Positions 24,930-35,267 of a stretch of DNA of 64,000 nucleotides are shown piece after piece. A model generated the notes under the pieces. It saw only the letters and a list, made by a program, of their open reading frames with translations. It had not been told where the DNA came from and did no database searches. The first letter of the stretch is position 1. Each line of letters begins with the position of its first letter. Source of the DNA: Buddleja alternifolia (taxonomy: Eukaryota; Streptophyta; Magnoliopsida; Lamiales; Scrophulariaceae); contig CM033394.1 in assembly GCA_019426215.1 (NCBI GenBank), forward strand, positions 23,890,195 through 23,954,194, written 5' to 3'. The translations under genes and the position numbers were made by a program.

Positions 24930-25369
24930 TGTGCTAGACACTACTACTAGGTACACTTAATATTATGTATAATACATAATATTGACATATGAATACAAGT
25001 CAATTGACGTATTATTTTCAGTAAATCGACGTATGAGTGTCTATCAATTCACATAATAATACATTTAATATGAAGTATTAGTACATTACAATTGACGTAT
25101 GAATGCTAGTCAATTGACTTGCATATATTAGTACATTCAAATTGACATATGAATGCAAGTCAATATGATGTATTAGTACATTTCAATTGACGTATGAATG
25201 CTAATCAATTGACTTGAACCATACGTATTAATACATTCAAATTGATGTATGAATACAAGTCAATTGACGTATTATTGTATATCTATCAATGTATAGATAC
25301 ACTTAATATGACGTATTAATATATAATATTGACGTATGGTTGCAAGTCAATTGACGTATTATTTTCTGG
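24930..25369. repeat. TTGACGTAT-rich array, first segment
   Basis: Repeats of CAATTGACGTATTA and TTGACGTATGAATGCAAGTC occur in both orientations relative to the ACGT core. The array continues at 26923-27825 and 28975-29100 across younger insertions. Confidence 0.85.
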
Positions 25370-26922
25370 TGTTGGTCCCAAGTGGCATACGAAAGGGTCT
25401 AGAAGGGAGGGTTGAATAGACCCTGAAGTCTTTTTTTACTTCAAAAAGATTTGTATTAAAATGTTTTGGACGCTTGAAATGTAGACGCTCGACTAAGCGT
25501 TTACTTGAAATATAGACGCTTCGGCTGAGCGTCTAATGAAGACTGTTTTATAAAGTTAACTTAGATTTTAGAATTTGAATACTACAACCAGATAAGCGTT
25601 CACTTCTTTAATCAGTGTTAGCACAGCGGAATGATTTTGAAGTCTTCCTTTTTGAAAGCTTTAGCGTCACAGAACGTGTTTTAGTTGCTTAGCGTTCACT
25701 TAAGTTTTACTTAATAGATTTATACAAAGATATAATAATATGGAGAATGACTGTAAAGTAAAGAGCACGATATTTGTAAGGTTCGTTGGGTGGTGTAATC
25801 CCAACTACGTCCTTCTTCTCCTTGAACACTTGGAGGCAATCCACTAAGATGGTTCTCAAAGAATCACACACAAACTTCTACAAATTAGGGAGAGATGGAT
25901 GTTGATGACTTAAGCTCCTTGATCACACAAATTTCTGCTCCAAATCACTTCTATCCCCTTGCTTCTTTCACCCAGAAATAATGCAAGTATCCAACTTCGA
26001 CTTCACACAAATCGCGAGACTTGGATGAGGTTTTTCTAAACGATTGTTTGATTTTGATAAAGTTCAAACAACTGGGAATATCTTAATAGTAGTTTAGGTT
26101 TCTCCGAAAAGAATATTTGAGATATTTGGTTGACTGTCTCAGGAATTTGAAGAAAAGCAAGGAGAATGTTTGCATGAATGTTCTGGCTTTTCTGAGATTT
26201 TAAGGAATGAGACTTCAATGCAACAGCAATTTGGCTTAGAGTGGATCGTTGTTTTTGGCTTGTTGAAGTCCTATTTATAGGCATTCTAAAAAAATGTTCG
26301 TTTGACACATACACAGGCGCGTGTCTCTCACTTCCACGAGTGAACCACATTTGTCCTTTTTCCTGAAAATCTGCTACACAAAAGTTGGTGTTGCAGTCTG
26401 TGAAAAAGTTGGCAGTCCAATAGGGTGGCTTCTCCGTACGTCTGAAAGTGTTTATCACATTTAATGCTCTTATCAGCATTTAATGCATTTGAATTAAATA
26501 CCCGTTGGTATTTAATGCACTAAGAATAATTGCATTAAACTCCTTCTGGACTTGGAAATAAATTCAGGTGAAATCCATCATTGATAGACGCTTATCCATC
26601 CTTGAATTGCTTCTGTCCTATAAGGTAACGCTTGATATAGCTGGTTATTTGGACGCTAGGAAACTTCATCTTTATTCAGACTTCAGGCGCTTGAGTCTTC
26701 AAACTTTACTACTGATAAACTCACTCATAATTCATCAGACGCTCAGCTTAAGACTACTTAGCCAAACAATTTTTAAAAAAAACGAAGCCTATAAAGCCTA
26801 TTACAAATCTAACGCTTCAAAGCTTATACATGATTTCTACTAAAATCAAGCTTACATATTTTGGGGTCTAACATAAATTCCTAATTGTCATCATCAAAAC
26901 ATCTAACATGAAATTCCTAACA
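25370..26922 (-). mobile_element. Solo copia LTR with perfect TSD TCTGG
   Basis: 1553 bp, TGTTGGTCCC .. CCTAACA, flanked by TCTGG at 25365-25369 and 26923-26927. It is homologous to the LTRs of the gag-only element (322-1018 and 3284-4814). The orientation is that of the 322-4814 element. It sits in the TTGACGTAT array. It arose by recombination between the two LTRs of a full element. Confidence 0.93.
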
Positions 26923-27825
26923 TCTGGAAATCGATGTTTGGTAGCCATTGACGTAATAATACATTTAATATGACGTTTTAGTACATTTCAATTGACGTAT
27001 GAATGCTAGTCAATTGACATATTATTGTCTATCAATCGACGTATATGTACACTTTATATGACGTATTAATACATAATATTGACGTATGAGTATGAATGCG
27101 AGTCAATTGACGTATTATTTTTTGGAAATCGACGTATGGTTGTCTATCAATTGACGTAATATACATTTAATATGACGTATGGTTGCGAGTCAATTGACGT
27201 GTTATTTTTAAGAAATCGACGTATGGATGTCTACCAATTGACGTAATAATACATTTATTATGACGTATTAGGACATTTCAATTGACGTATGAATGCTACT
27301 TAATTGACATATTATTGTCTATCAATCAATGTATATGTACACTTAATATGACGTATTAATACATAATATTGACGTATGAATGCAAGTCAATTGACGTATT
27401 ATTTTCTGAAAATCGACGTATGGTTGTCTATCAATTGACGTAATATACATTTAATATGACGAATTAGTACATTTCAATTGACGCATGAATGCTAGTCAAT
27501 CGGCGTATAATTACACTAAATATGACGTATTAATACATAATATTGACGTATGAATGCAAGTCAATTGAGGTATTATTTTCTGAAATTCGACGTATGATTG
27601 TCTATCAATTGACGTAATAATACATTTAATATGACGTATTAGTACATTCAAATTGACGTATGAATGCAAGTCAATTGATGTATTATTGTATATCTATCGA
27701 CGTATAAGTACACTTAATATGATATATTAATACATAATATTGACGTATGGTTGCAAGTCAATTGACGTATTATTTTCTGAAAACGACGTATGGTTGTCCA
27801 TCAATTGACATAATAATATATTTAA
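26923..27825. repeat. TTGACGTAT-rich array, second segment
   Basis: A higher-order arrangement. Blocks of roughly 165-220 bp begin with TTGACGTATTATTTTCTG (27108, 27392, about 27558, 27763) and contain ATATGACGTATTA, CAATTGACGTATGAATGC and similar lines. Confidence 0.85.
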
Positions 27826-28965
27826 GGGATAATTGCAAAAGAAAAACCTGTGTTATTTTGAAAGTGCTAAAAACCCTCATGTGTTAACGAAATAGGTGAA
27901 AACCCCCTGTGAAATGTAAAAACATTACACACTCTCCCCACCGTTAAATAGGGTTTAACACCGTTAGTTTTTTTGTAAAATATCCATTATACCCTTATAT
28001 TACTAACCATTGGATCTAAATCTTTAAAATCAAAGGCTCATATTTTTTTGAGATAAAAGAAAAGGAAAATAAATTCTTTAAATAAGAAAATAAAAAAAAT
28101 AAAAAAACGTGAAAACCCCCAAATGCAGGGGGTCTTCTTCTTCTGCTTCACAAATCTTCTTCTTGCAAAAAGATCCCAACCCAATCCCCAAACCCTTAAA
28201 ATTGATAATTTCATGGTGTTTATGTGAAGTTTGTGGTATTGTGTGTTGTGGTGGTGTGTGTGAAGTGATGGTGGTGGCTGCATGTGGTGGTGGTGTGAAG
28301 TGGTGGTGGCTGCGTGGTGGTTGTGGGTTCGTTTTCGGGGTGTGTGTGAAGTGGTGGTGGTGGTGGCTGCGTGGTGGTTGTGGGTTCGTCTCCGGGGGTG
28401 TGTGTGAAGTGGTGGTGGTGGCTGCGTGTGGTGGTGGTGGTGGTGTGAAGTGGTGGTGGCTGCGTGGTGGTTGTGGGTTCGTCTCCGGGGTGTGTGTGAA
28501 GTGGTGATGGTGGCTGCGTGTGGTGGTGGTGTGAAGTGGTGGTGGCTGCGTGGTGGTTGTGGGTTTCGTCTCCGGGGTGTGTGTGAAGTGGTGGTGGTGG
28601 CTGCGTGTGGTGGTGGTGGTGGTGTGAAGTGGTGGTGGCTACGTGGTGGTTGTGGGTTTGCCGGTAGTTGGTGGGTGGGTGGAGGTGGCTATGGTGGAAA
28701 ACAAGATGAAGAAGAAGAAGAAAGCGCAAAAAAAAAAAAAGGCAAAAAAAGAGGGGTATAATAGACTTTTAATATGTGAAAAACCAAATAAAAACTTTCC
28801 AACTCTCATCACTCACGCGTGCATTTCACGCTCCGTTAAGTTTGACGGAATGGGGTTTTTTTGCAGAATTCTTACATTTCGCAGGGGGGGTTTCATATAT
28901 TTCGTTAACACAATAGGATTTTTAGCACTTTCAAAATAACACAGAGGTTTTTTTGCAATTATCCC
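27826..28965. mobile_element. MULE-like non-autonomous element, TSD TATATTTAA
   Basis: 1140 bp. Ends are GGGATAATTGCAAAAG .. TTTTTGCAATTATCCC, with inverted terminal regions extending inward (TGTGTTATTTTGAAAGTGCT / AGCACTTTCAAAATAACACA). Perfect 9-bp TSD TATATTTAA at 27817-27825 and 28966-28974. The interior is a GT-rich tandem repeat (28255-28660), and no transposase is present. It is inserted in the TTGACGTAT array. Confidence 0.9.
28255..28660. repeat. GTGGTGGTGGCTGCGTGGTG-type tandem repeat
   Basis: About six imperfect copies of a ~65-100 bp unit with GTGTGTGAAGTGGTGG, GGTGGCTGCGTGGTGGTTGT and GGGTTCGTCTCCGGGG. It is open in several frames on both strands only because of its composition (His/Pro/Thr or Trp/Gly runs), so I do not call a gene. 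Confidence 0.85.
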
Positions 28966-28974
28966 TATATTTAA

Positions 28975-29520
28975 TATAATGTATTAGTACATTCAAATTG
29001 ACGTATGAATGCTTGTCAATTGACGTAGTATTGTCTATCAATCGACATATAGGTACACTTAATAAGATGTATTAGTACATAATATCGACGTATGAATGCA
29101 TATAAATTTTAGCTTATATTTGAAGAAAAAACTGTTTGATTGTAGACATTTTTTGATAATGTGTCATACTATTTCAAAAAGCCCTATATGTCTAATTTTA
29201 AAATAAAAAATAGTTTATTATTTCGAGCATCGTATAATGCGTTATGGACATTCTCGTGAAGTCGCGCAAAATTGCCGACAAATTTTAACTTACGTTTGTA
29301 GACAAAACTGCTATCTACAAACTGCTTCATCCTAAACGTATCTTGATAATGTTTCATACATATTAAGAACTCTCTATGTGTCTATTTTCAAAATAAAATT
29401 ACGATTTATGATTTTGAGCATCCTACAATGCTTTAAAGAATTTCTCGTAATATTGCGCAAAACTATAGAAAAATTCTAGCATACGTTTGAATAAAAAACT
29501 GTTCCATATTAGATTGTTCT
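28975..29520. repeat. End of the TTGACGTAT array and renewed ~180 bp units
   Basis: The last TTGACGTATG lines reach about 29098. Two to three further ~180 bp units follow (TCGCGCAAAATTG near 29272, TATTGCGCAAAACTA near 29452), up to the LTR insertion. Confidence 0.8.
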
Positions 29521-31103
29521 TGTTAGGTTAATGTCCTCAAATGCCACTAGAAGATTAGTAAATGATAGGGCATTATCAATTTGTAATTGTTTTTAATCAA
29601 TCAATAAAAGGCAATTAGTTGTTTACTTTTATATTGGCATTTATATCTATGAACACAAGAGTTTACTCTCTAAGACACTAGAGGAGTGTAATAATTGTGT
29701 ACTAAAATAGTTTGCAAGTCAATGATTTTCAATTGGGCATTGAAAATCATGAAGACTTGTATGATAGGAGTTTTGACAAGAAAGATGTCTGTCAATCACT
29801 AGGAAGTAGTGAAGAACTCATATCATAGGTGCACTGATGGAGATAGTGGCTCTTAGACATGACTCGCATCGATTCAGTCACATGGGTTTTCACTCTTTGA
29901 TAGTTAATGACAGAATTAATTAATTGTAATAGGTGTGTCTGAACTTTAGACTTGAGGAATCGAGTTGAAGATATACTTGTGACATTAGGTTTGTCATTAG
30001 AGTAGTTAGGCCCAATTCACCACTTGATGGGGTCAACCTCGAACTGCAACCTAATGAGCAAGTAGTAATCTTAATTGATATCCCCTCGAAGGTGAACAAG
30101 AAATTATCCCTTGCATTTATAAGTAAATTAGATCTTAAAGTCTTTGGCCAAAGAATTCATTGATCTGAACTAATCATAAATATAGCATAGTGGTCAAGTT
30201 AGTGAGTTTGATTAAAAACCATGACTCTCACTTGACCGGGATAAGGAAACGAAGAGTTTATATTCACATGGTATTTACAATTGCAAAGGTAAAAATAATT
30301 TAATCATTTTATCTTATTTGAGTTAAAATATGGAGACCTATATTCAATGGAATACTCTCATTGCTAGATATAGATGAACCTAAAGAGTCACGCTTCAAAA
30401 GGAAAATTTGATAGAAAAATGGAATATTTATCGTGGAAATATTTTAAGTATTGGATACTTAAAATTAAATAAATGGAATTAACTATTTGAGGAAATAAGT
30501 TAATTCATTTATAGTTTAATTATGTATTATTTTTTGGAGAAAAAAAATTAATTAAATAAGTTATTTATTATTTAATTAGATTGAATTAATTAACTAATTG
30601 CTAGATTACACTAAGCTCAATTTGGTGCACCAAGTGGCACACCAAAGTCAAAGGGGGCAGCCACTAGGCATCCTCATAGGCTTAATTTGAGCCAAATGTA
30701 ATAACTTAAGTGATATACATATATCATATTAGTTAATACCTAGGTCAGTAGTTGTATTACACAATACCACAAGAAATGGAATTCCTCTCCCTCTCTCTCT
30801 CTAGTCGTCGGTTTCAAGCCAAGAAGGAGGAAAATTTTTCTCATCAAATATTTTTCGGTGATACAATTTAGAGGCAAAACAATTAGACTGCTTGGATCAT
30901 CAAATTTTCAGCCGTAGTAATTTCGCGAAGAACTTGAAGAATTCGGGCTCGTGAGAATTTTCAACCACTTCGCTACAAAGGGTAAAGTTTGTTTTACCCT
31001 ATTGTACATATGTGTGATAAAACTCTGGGATTGATCCTGTTATGGAAAAATCCAAAAAAATTAAATTCTTTTTTCCACTGCGTTTGGTTATTTTTTCCTA
31101 ACA
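29521..31103 (+). mobile_element. Solo copia LTR (Angela-like)
   Basis: 1583 bp, TGTTAGGTTAATG .. TTTTTCCTAACA. The flanks GTTCT (29516-29520) and ATTCT (31104-31108) are a 5-bp TSD with one change. The end region TTTTTTCCACTGCG resembles the end of the copia B LTR. The ~180 bp repeat unit continues on both sides. Confidence 0.88.
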
Positions 31104-31221
31104 ATTCTTGACAATATGTCATACATTTTATGAAAGCCCTATGTGTCTACTTTGAAAGAAAAAAAATGGTTTATGATTTCGAACATTCTACAATGCGCTA
31201 TAAACTTTCTCGTGAAGATTT

Positions 31222-32998
31222 TGTTGGCTTTCGTTCGAAAAAGCATAAACGCAGTGGAAGGGATTTCAAAAATTAAAACGAAAACCCAATTGGTACTCTA
31301 ATTCGCATAATTGAATCTAAAAGCGTATAACGAATAAAACTTAGTCGTTAATATGAATATGATGATGGAGAAAAACTTCTTCTTCTCCAAACTCGAAATA
31401 TTGAAGCTTCCAAATCTTCAATCCTTTGGTTTGATTCTTCAAACTTGAACTTGATCCGAACAACGAAAATACGTCATCTCTAAATCGTCACGCACGGATC
31501 AACAAACAAAAAATCCCCTTTCTTCTTTCTCTGTGGTCAACGGCTAGGTATAGAGAAGGGGAGGAATATTTTTCTTTCTTTTGAGAGTTGTGAGAGTTGT
31601 GTATTCTCTTCTTCTTACTTGTTTTAAGTCAAAGAGTCTTTATATACCTCATGACTTATTGAACAAGTCAAAACAAAAGAGCCCTAATATGTGGCCTCTC
31701 AAAGACGCCACATTGAGGCCTAGTAGGCGTCCAATTGGACTTCTTATTTAGCCCCGGGATTTGTTTTGTTTAATTAACTTCTTATTTCAATTAATAATTT
31801 ATTGTATCCAATAAATTAATTAATTAATTAAATAACCAAATTAATTAGATAAATTAATTCATTAATATATTTCACAAGAAAATTAATTAATAATTAATCT
31901 TATCATTATAATTAATTATTTCATCTAATGAATAATTAATTATTTAATTTATTCAATAAATTAAAACTCCAAGAAGAAATAATAGAAATTCTTTTTTCTT
32001 CATTTTTCTTTGTCAATCCTTTAGCGCGACTCTTTAGGTTCGTTTCGTTTGACAATGAGAGGAAACCAAAGGAAGTGAGTAACATCTAGCCAGTCACGTG
32101 ACCCACTTTGTAACCCAAACGAAAACGAATGATAGGATCATTCCGAAACCTTCCAATCGTAAATACCGTATATGTATAAACCCTGAGTTCCCAGTCAAGT
32201 GAGAGTCATGGTTATGTCAAACTCACTGGACTTGACCATATGTATAAATCATAATAAATACGAGATCATTGAGATCGATTTAGTGCCAAGCACAATCGTC
32301 TCGTTTGCTTTGGCCAAAGACTTTGATCTATATTTATCTATAATTACATAGGGTACATACTCATTCACTTATGAGAAAACAAATCCCATATTGGATATCT
32401 GCTAAGATTACCACTTGCCCCATCAAGTCCGCATTTCAAGGTTGACCCCACCAAAGGGTGAATTGGGTTTAACTACTCTAGTGAAAGACTTGACGTTACA
32501 TGCGTATCTTCAGCCTGATACTTCAGGTCAAAGGTTCACATATACCTATTACGCATAATCAGTTCCGTCATTGACAGTCACATAGTGAAAACCCATGTGA
32601 CAGAACCGATGCGAGTCATGTTCGAACATATTAGTTCCACTGACGTGTCTACAATCTTAATCTCCTATCATCTCATGATACCAGACAGGCACTCCCATGT
32701 CGGAGCTAAGATTGTACAAGTATTCGAAGTCTTTATTTGTCCATTAAAGACTTCATATTACTTGCGAACTTATTTTAGTAATCAAGATCGATCTCTCTAG
32801 TGTCAATCTTCCTATCCCATAGGAAGTAGAGGGATCGCACTGAAAATATGGACAAAACGTTTTACACAACTTATAGATGCAGATAAGGATTAAGTGAAAA
32901 CTCAATAATGCCTTTTATTTAAGAAGAGTTTAAGTTCAATACAAGATATATGCCCTATACAGTCTATCTCTATGGCATTTGAGGGCATAATCCTAACA
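31222..32998 (-). mobile_element. Solo copia LTR (Angela-like), TSD GATTT
   Basis: 1777 bp. On the minus strand it runs TGTTAGGATTATGCCCTCAA .. GAAAGCCAACA. Perfect TSD GATTT at 31217-31221 and 32999-33003. It is nearly the same family as the LTR of element C (61480-61782), sharing TCGGAGCTAAGATTGTACAA. It interrupts a ~180 bp repeat unit. Confidence 0.93.
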
Positions 32999-33638
32999 GA
33001 TTTCTCGTGAAGTCACGCAAAATTGTCATTAAATTTTAGCTTATGTTTGAAGCAAATTGTTTTATACCCGACGTTTCTTGATAATGTGACATACTTATTT
33101 AGAAAGCCTTATGTGTCTACTTTCAAAAGATAAAACGGTTTATGATTCCGAGCATGCTACAACGCGTTATAGAATTTCTCGTAAGATTGCGCAAAACTGT
33201 TAAATATCAATTGAAAATATGTCGATTGTGCGCGAAATATACATCGGACATGGCTTATGCATACTGCAGTTCCTGTTCGTATGAAATTCAAAAATAAAAA
33301 TAAAAATTGTACTCGGAACAGAGTCAATATGGATCTCGATTTGTTCCTTTCATCATGGAGAACAAAATGGTGTCACCTTTGAACGACTTTATTCGCTGAA
33401 AAATCTATGTAATTGGATTTGTGGTGAAGGGGAAAAGAAAAAAAGAGGAAAGAGAAGAAGGAAGTGGAGAAGAAGGTGAATAAAAAATTAATAAATTGAG
33501 AGCATTTTCGTCTTTTCAAGGGGGTAGGGAGTAAATCCAAAATGACAATATGAATTAGGGAGTTGAGAGTGTATAATTGTTGATAGGGACTGATTTTCAA
33601 TTTTTATTAGGGATTAGGGATTTTTGAATAATTTTTTC

Positions 33639-33885
33639 TTAAATTAATTATCTCATCTAATGAATAATTACTAATTAATATTAATTTATCCAATAAATTA
33701 GCAGTATCAAATACCTAAAATCAAGCCTATTTCTTATTTCCCTTTTGTGAATTCTTTAAGTGCGACTTGTTAGAATCATCTCAATTGGCAATGACAGGAA
33801 ATCAAAGGATGTGGGTGACACCAAGCCAGTCACGTAGCCCATATCGTAGCCCAAAAGAGAATAAATATTACAATATATCAACTCC
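33639..33885 (-). repeat. Old LTR fragment, right of the 12 kb composite
   Basis: CATCTAATGAATAATTA and AGCCAGTCACGT align with the minus-strand LTR at about 31920-32110, continuing the fragment at 21500-21639. Confidence 0.7.
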
Positions 33886-34172
33886 CGTTTATTTACACCT
33901 TTATCTGTTCTTAATTAATTTGTCATTGACAACTTATTAGAATAATTATTATTTAAACAATGCATACCAAAAATCTTTAATTATAAAATGATGTTTTGAA
34001 CTTGTATATACAACAAATAATAATAATAATAATAACAATAAAAGTATATTCATTATTAATAGTTTGTGGTATAGGGACATTTGATTTTTTTATCACATAG
34101 TTTTGGACCAGAAGTTGTTTTTAATTCAAACACTATCACACATTTTTTTCTACTTGATTTTATAGTTAGATT
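33886..34172. other. AT-rich spacer
   Basis: No gene or repeat end is seen apart from a short (TAA)n run near 34015-34040. Confidence 0.4.
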
Positions 34173-34496
34173 AACCCAAGACTTGTTAGTCTAGTGATAT
34201 CACTTTCACATTCATGTGGAAAGTGTTGAGTTCAATTTCACGCTGTCACCAATTCCCCCACAGTCTTCTGGGAGTGCTGACTCTGTTCGGACCATAAGAC
34301 TTGCAACAAGCTTGAGTTATAAGGACTTGAAATACTTTGATCTAAGATACGCGCTTTAGTTGACCTTTACCTTTCTTAAGTTGTGACTTTTTCCTTAATT
34401 TAAGACTGATAGGGTCTATGTGGCCTTGAGTAAAAACTATTAATCAGGGTTTGTCGGGTCAGGATATCTTCTCCGTTTAGAATTGGAAAAAAAAAA
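34173..34496 (+). mobile_element. tRNA-derived SINE-like element
   Basis: A-box-like TAGTCTAGTGATATC (34189) and B-box-like GTTGAGTTCAATTTC (34227) sit at tRNA spacing, and the element ends in a 10-A run (34487-34496). The flanks TTTATAGTTAGATT (34159-34172) and TTTATAATAAGATT (34498-34511) match at 12 of 14 positions, consistent with an old TSD. RNA polymerase III transcription and LINE-driven insertion are the family norm. Confidence 0.7.
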
Positions 34497-34554
34497 GTTT
34501 ATAATAAGATTCACTAACACTTTCAAGTTTCATTAGTAGATATTTTTCTAATAA

Positions 34555-34893
34555 GGGTTTATTGCATAAGACCCTCGGTGATAGGCGAAACCTGCGCCAA
34601 ACACTCTTGTGTTAAGTTTTTTGCGAATCACCCCTTGTGTTATTTTTTATTTTGTTTACTCTCCCTTTCTTGGTATTTTTTTCGGTATTTTTTTCAATCA
34701 TAAATGTCAATCCAAGTGCATTTTTGCCCCAAACATATTTATAATAAATAATTTAATTTTGGTTGGACTCGAACATTTATGATGAAAAAAAATACCGAAA
34801 AAAATTAAAAAAAGAAGAGTGTAGAATAAAAAATAACACAAGGGTGTTTAACGTAAATTTCGCTTATCACAGTGGGTCTTATGCAATTATCCC
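34555..34893. mobile_element. MULE-like MITE, TSD TTCTAATAA, in the PEX19 upstream region
   Basis: 339 bp with inverted ends GGGTTTATTGCATAAGACCC .. GGGTCTTATGCAATTATCCC and 9-bp TSD TTCTAATAA (34546-34554, 34894-34902). Its right end lies 374 bp before the PEX19 start codon, so it may touch the promoter; no effect can be read from the sequence. Confidence 0.9.
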
Positions 34894-35267
34894 TTCTAAT
34901 AATCTTTAAAATTAAGTACTCTTTAAGGAGCAGAAGAAGTGACGACTGTGGGCCAGTGGTGTCCATCGGTAAATTGGCCAAACACCGGCGCGGTTATTAA
35001 ATTTCCTGTAAAAGATCCCATTCTTTAATCCTCGAGAAAACACTAACTACAACATATAGATATTTTCCATTAATCTTCTACTACATACAGCTGTATGTAT
35101 CTTCTCAAATATATGCAAGAGAAAAAGGGCTAGGTTTTTTTGAAAAACTTCACATCGAGATATATATATATATATATGTATTATTATATACACTGATAGA
35201 TAGATAGATACTAATAGCCGAAGAGGAAGCGAAAGTTACAGAGAGAAGAACTGCGCAAGAGGCTTCC

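Larger units (their letters stand above)
21640..33638. mobile_element. 12 kb composite: non-autonomous MULE-like element filled with arrays and nested elements
   Basis: The terminal regions are inverted repeats of each other. The left reads GGAGAAAAACCCCCAATCAA .. GATCAGTCCCC .. TAACTCCCTA; the right end read backwards gives TTCAAAAATCCCTAATCCC .. AAATCAGTCCCTA .. CAACTCCCTAATTC. Nine-bp flanking repeats TTAAATTAA occur at 21631-21639 and 33639-33647, the TSD size of Mutator-like elements. Sequence on both sides belongs to one interrupted LTR, which supports the limits independently. Inside are tandem arrays and later insertions: solo LTRs at 25370, 29521 and 31222, and a MULE at 27826. Without them the core is ~5.9 kb. 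No transposase is visible. Confidence 0.75.

Noticed and set aside
22200..27825. Regular repeats considered as a CRISPR-like array or a centromeric satellite
   Set aside because: Units are contiguous and imperfect with no unique spacers, and the array is bounded by inverted ends and a TSD, so it is transposon-internal tandem DNA.
28109..28761. Long open frames on both strands rich in His/Pro/Thr or Trp/Gly
   Set aside because: They arise from GTGGTGGTGG-type tandem DNA inside a MULE; being open in several frames on both strands shows composition, not coding.
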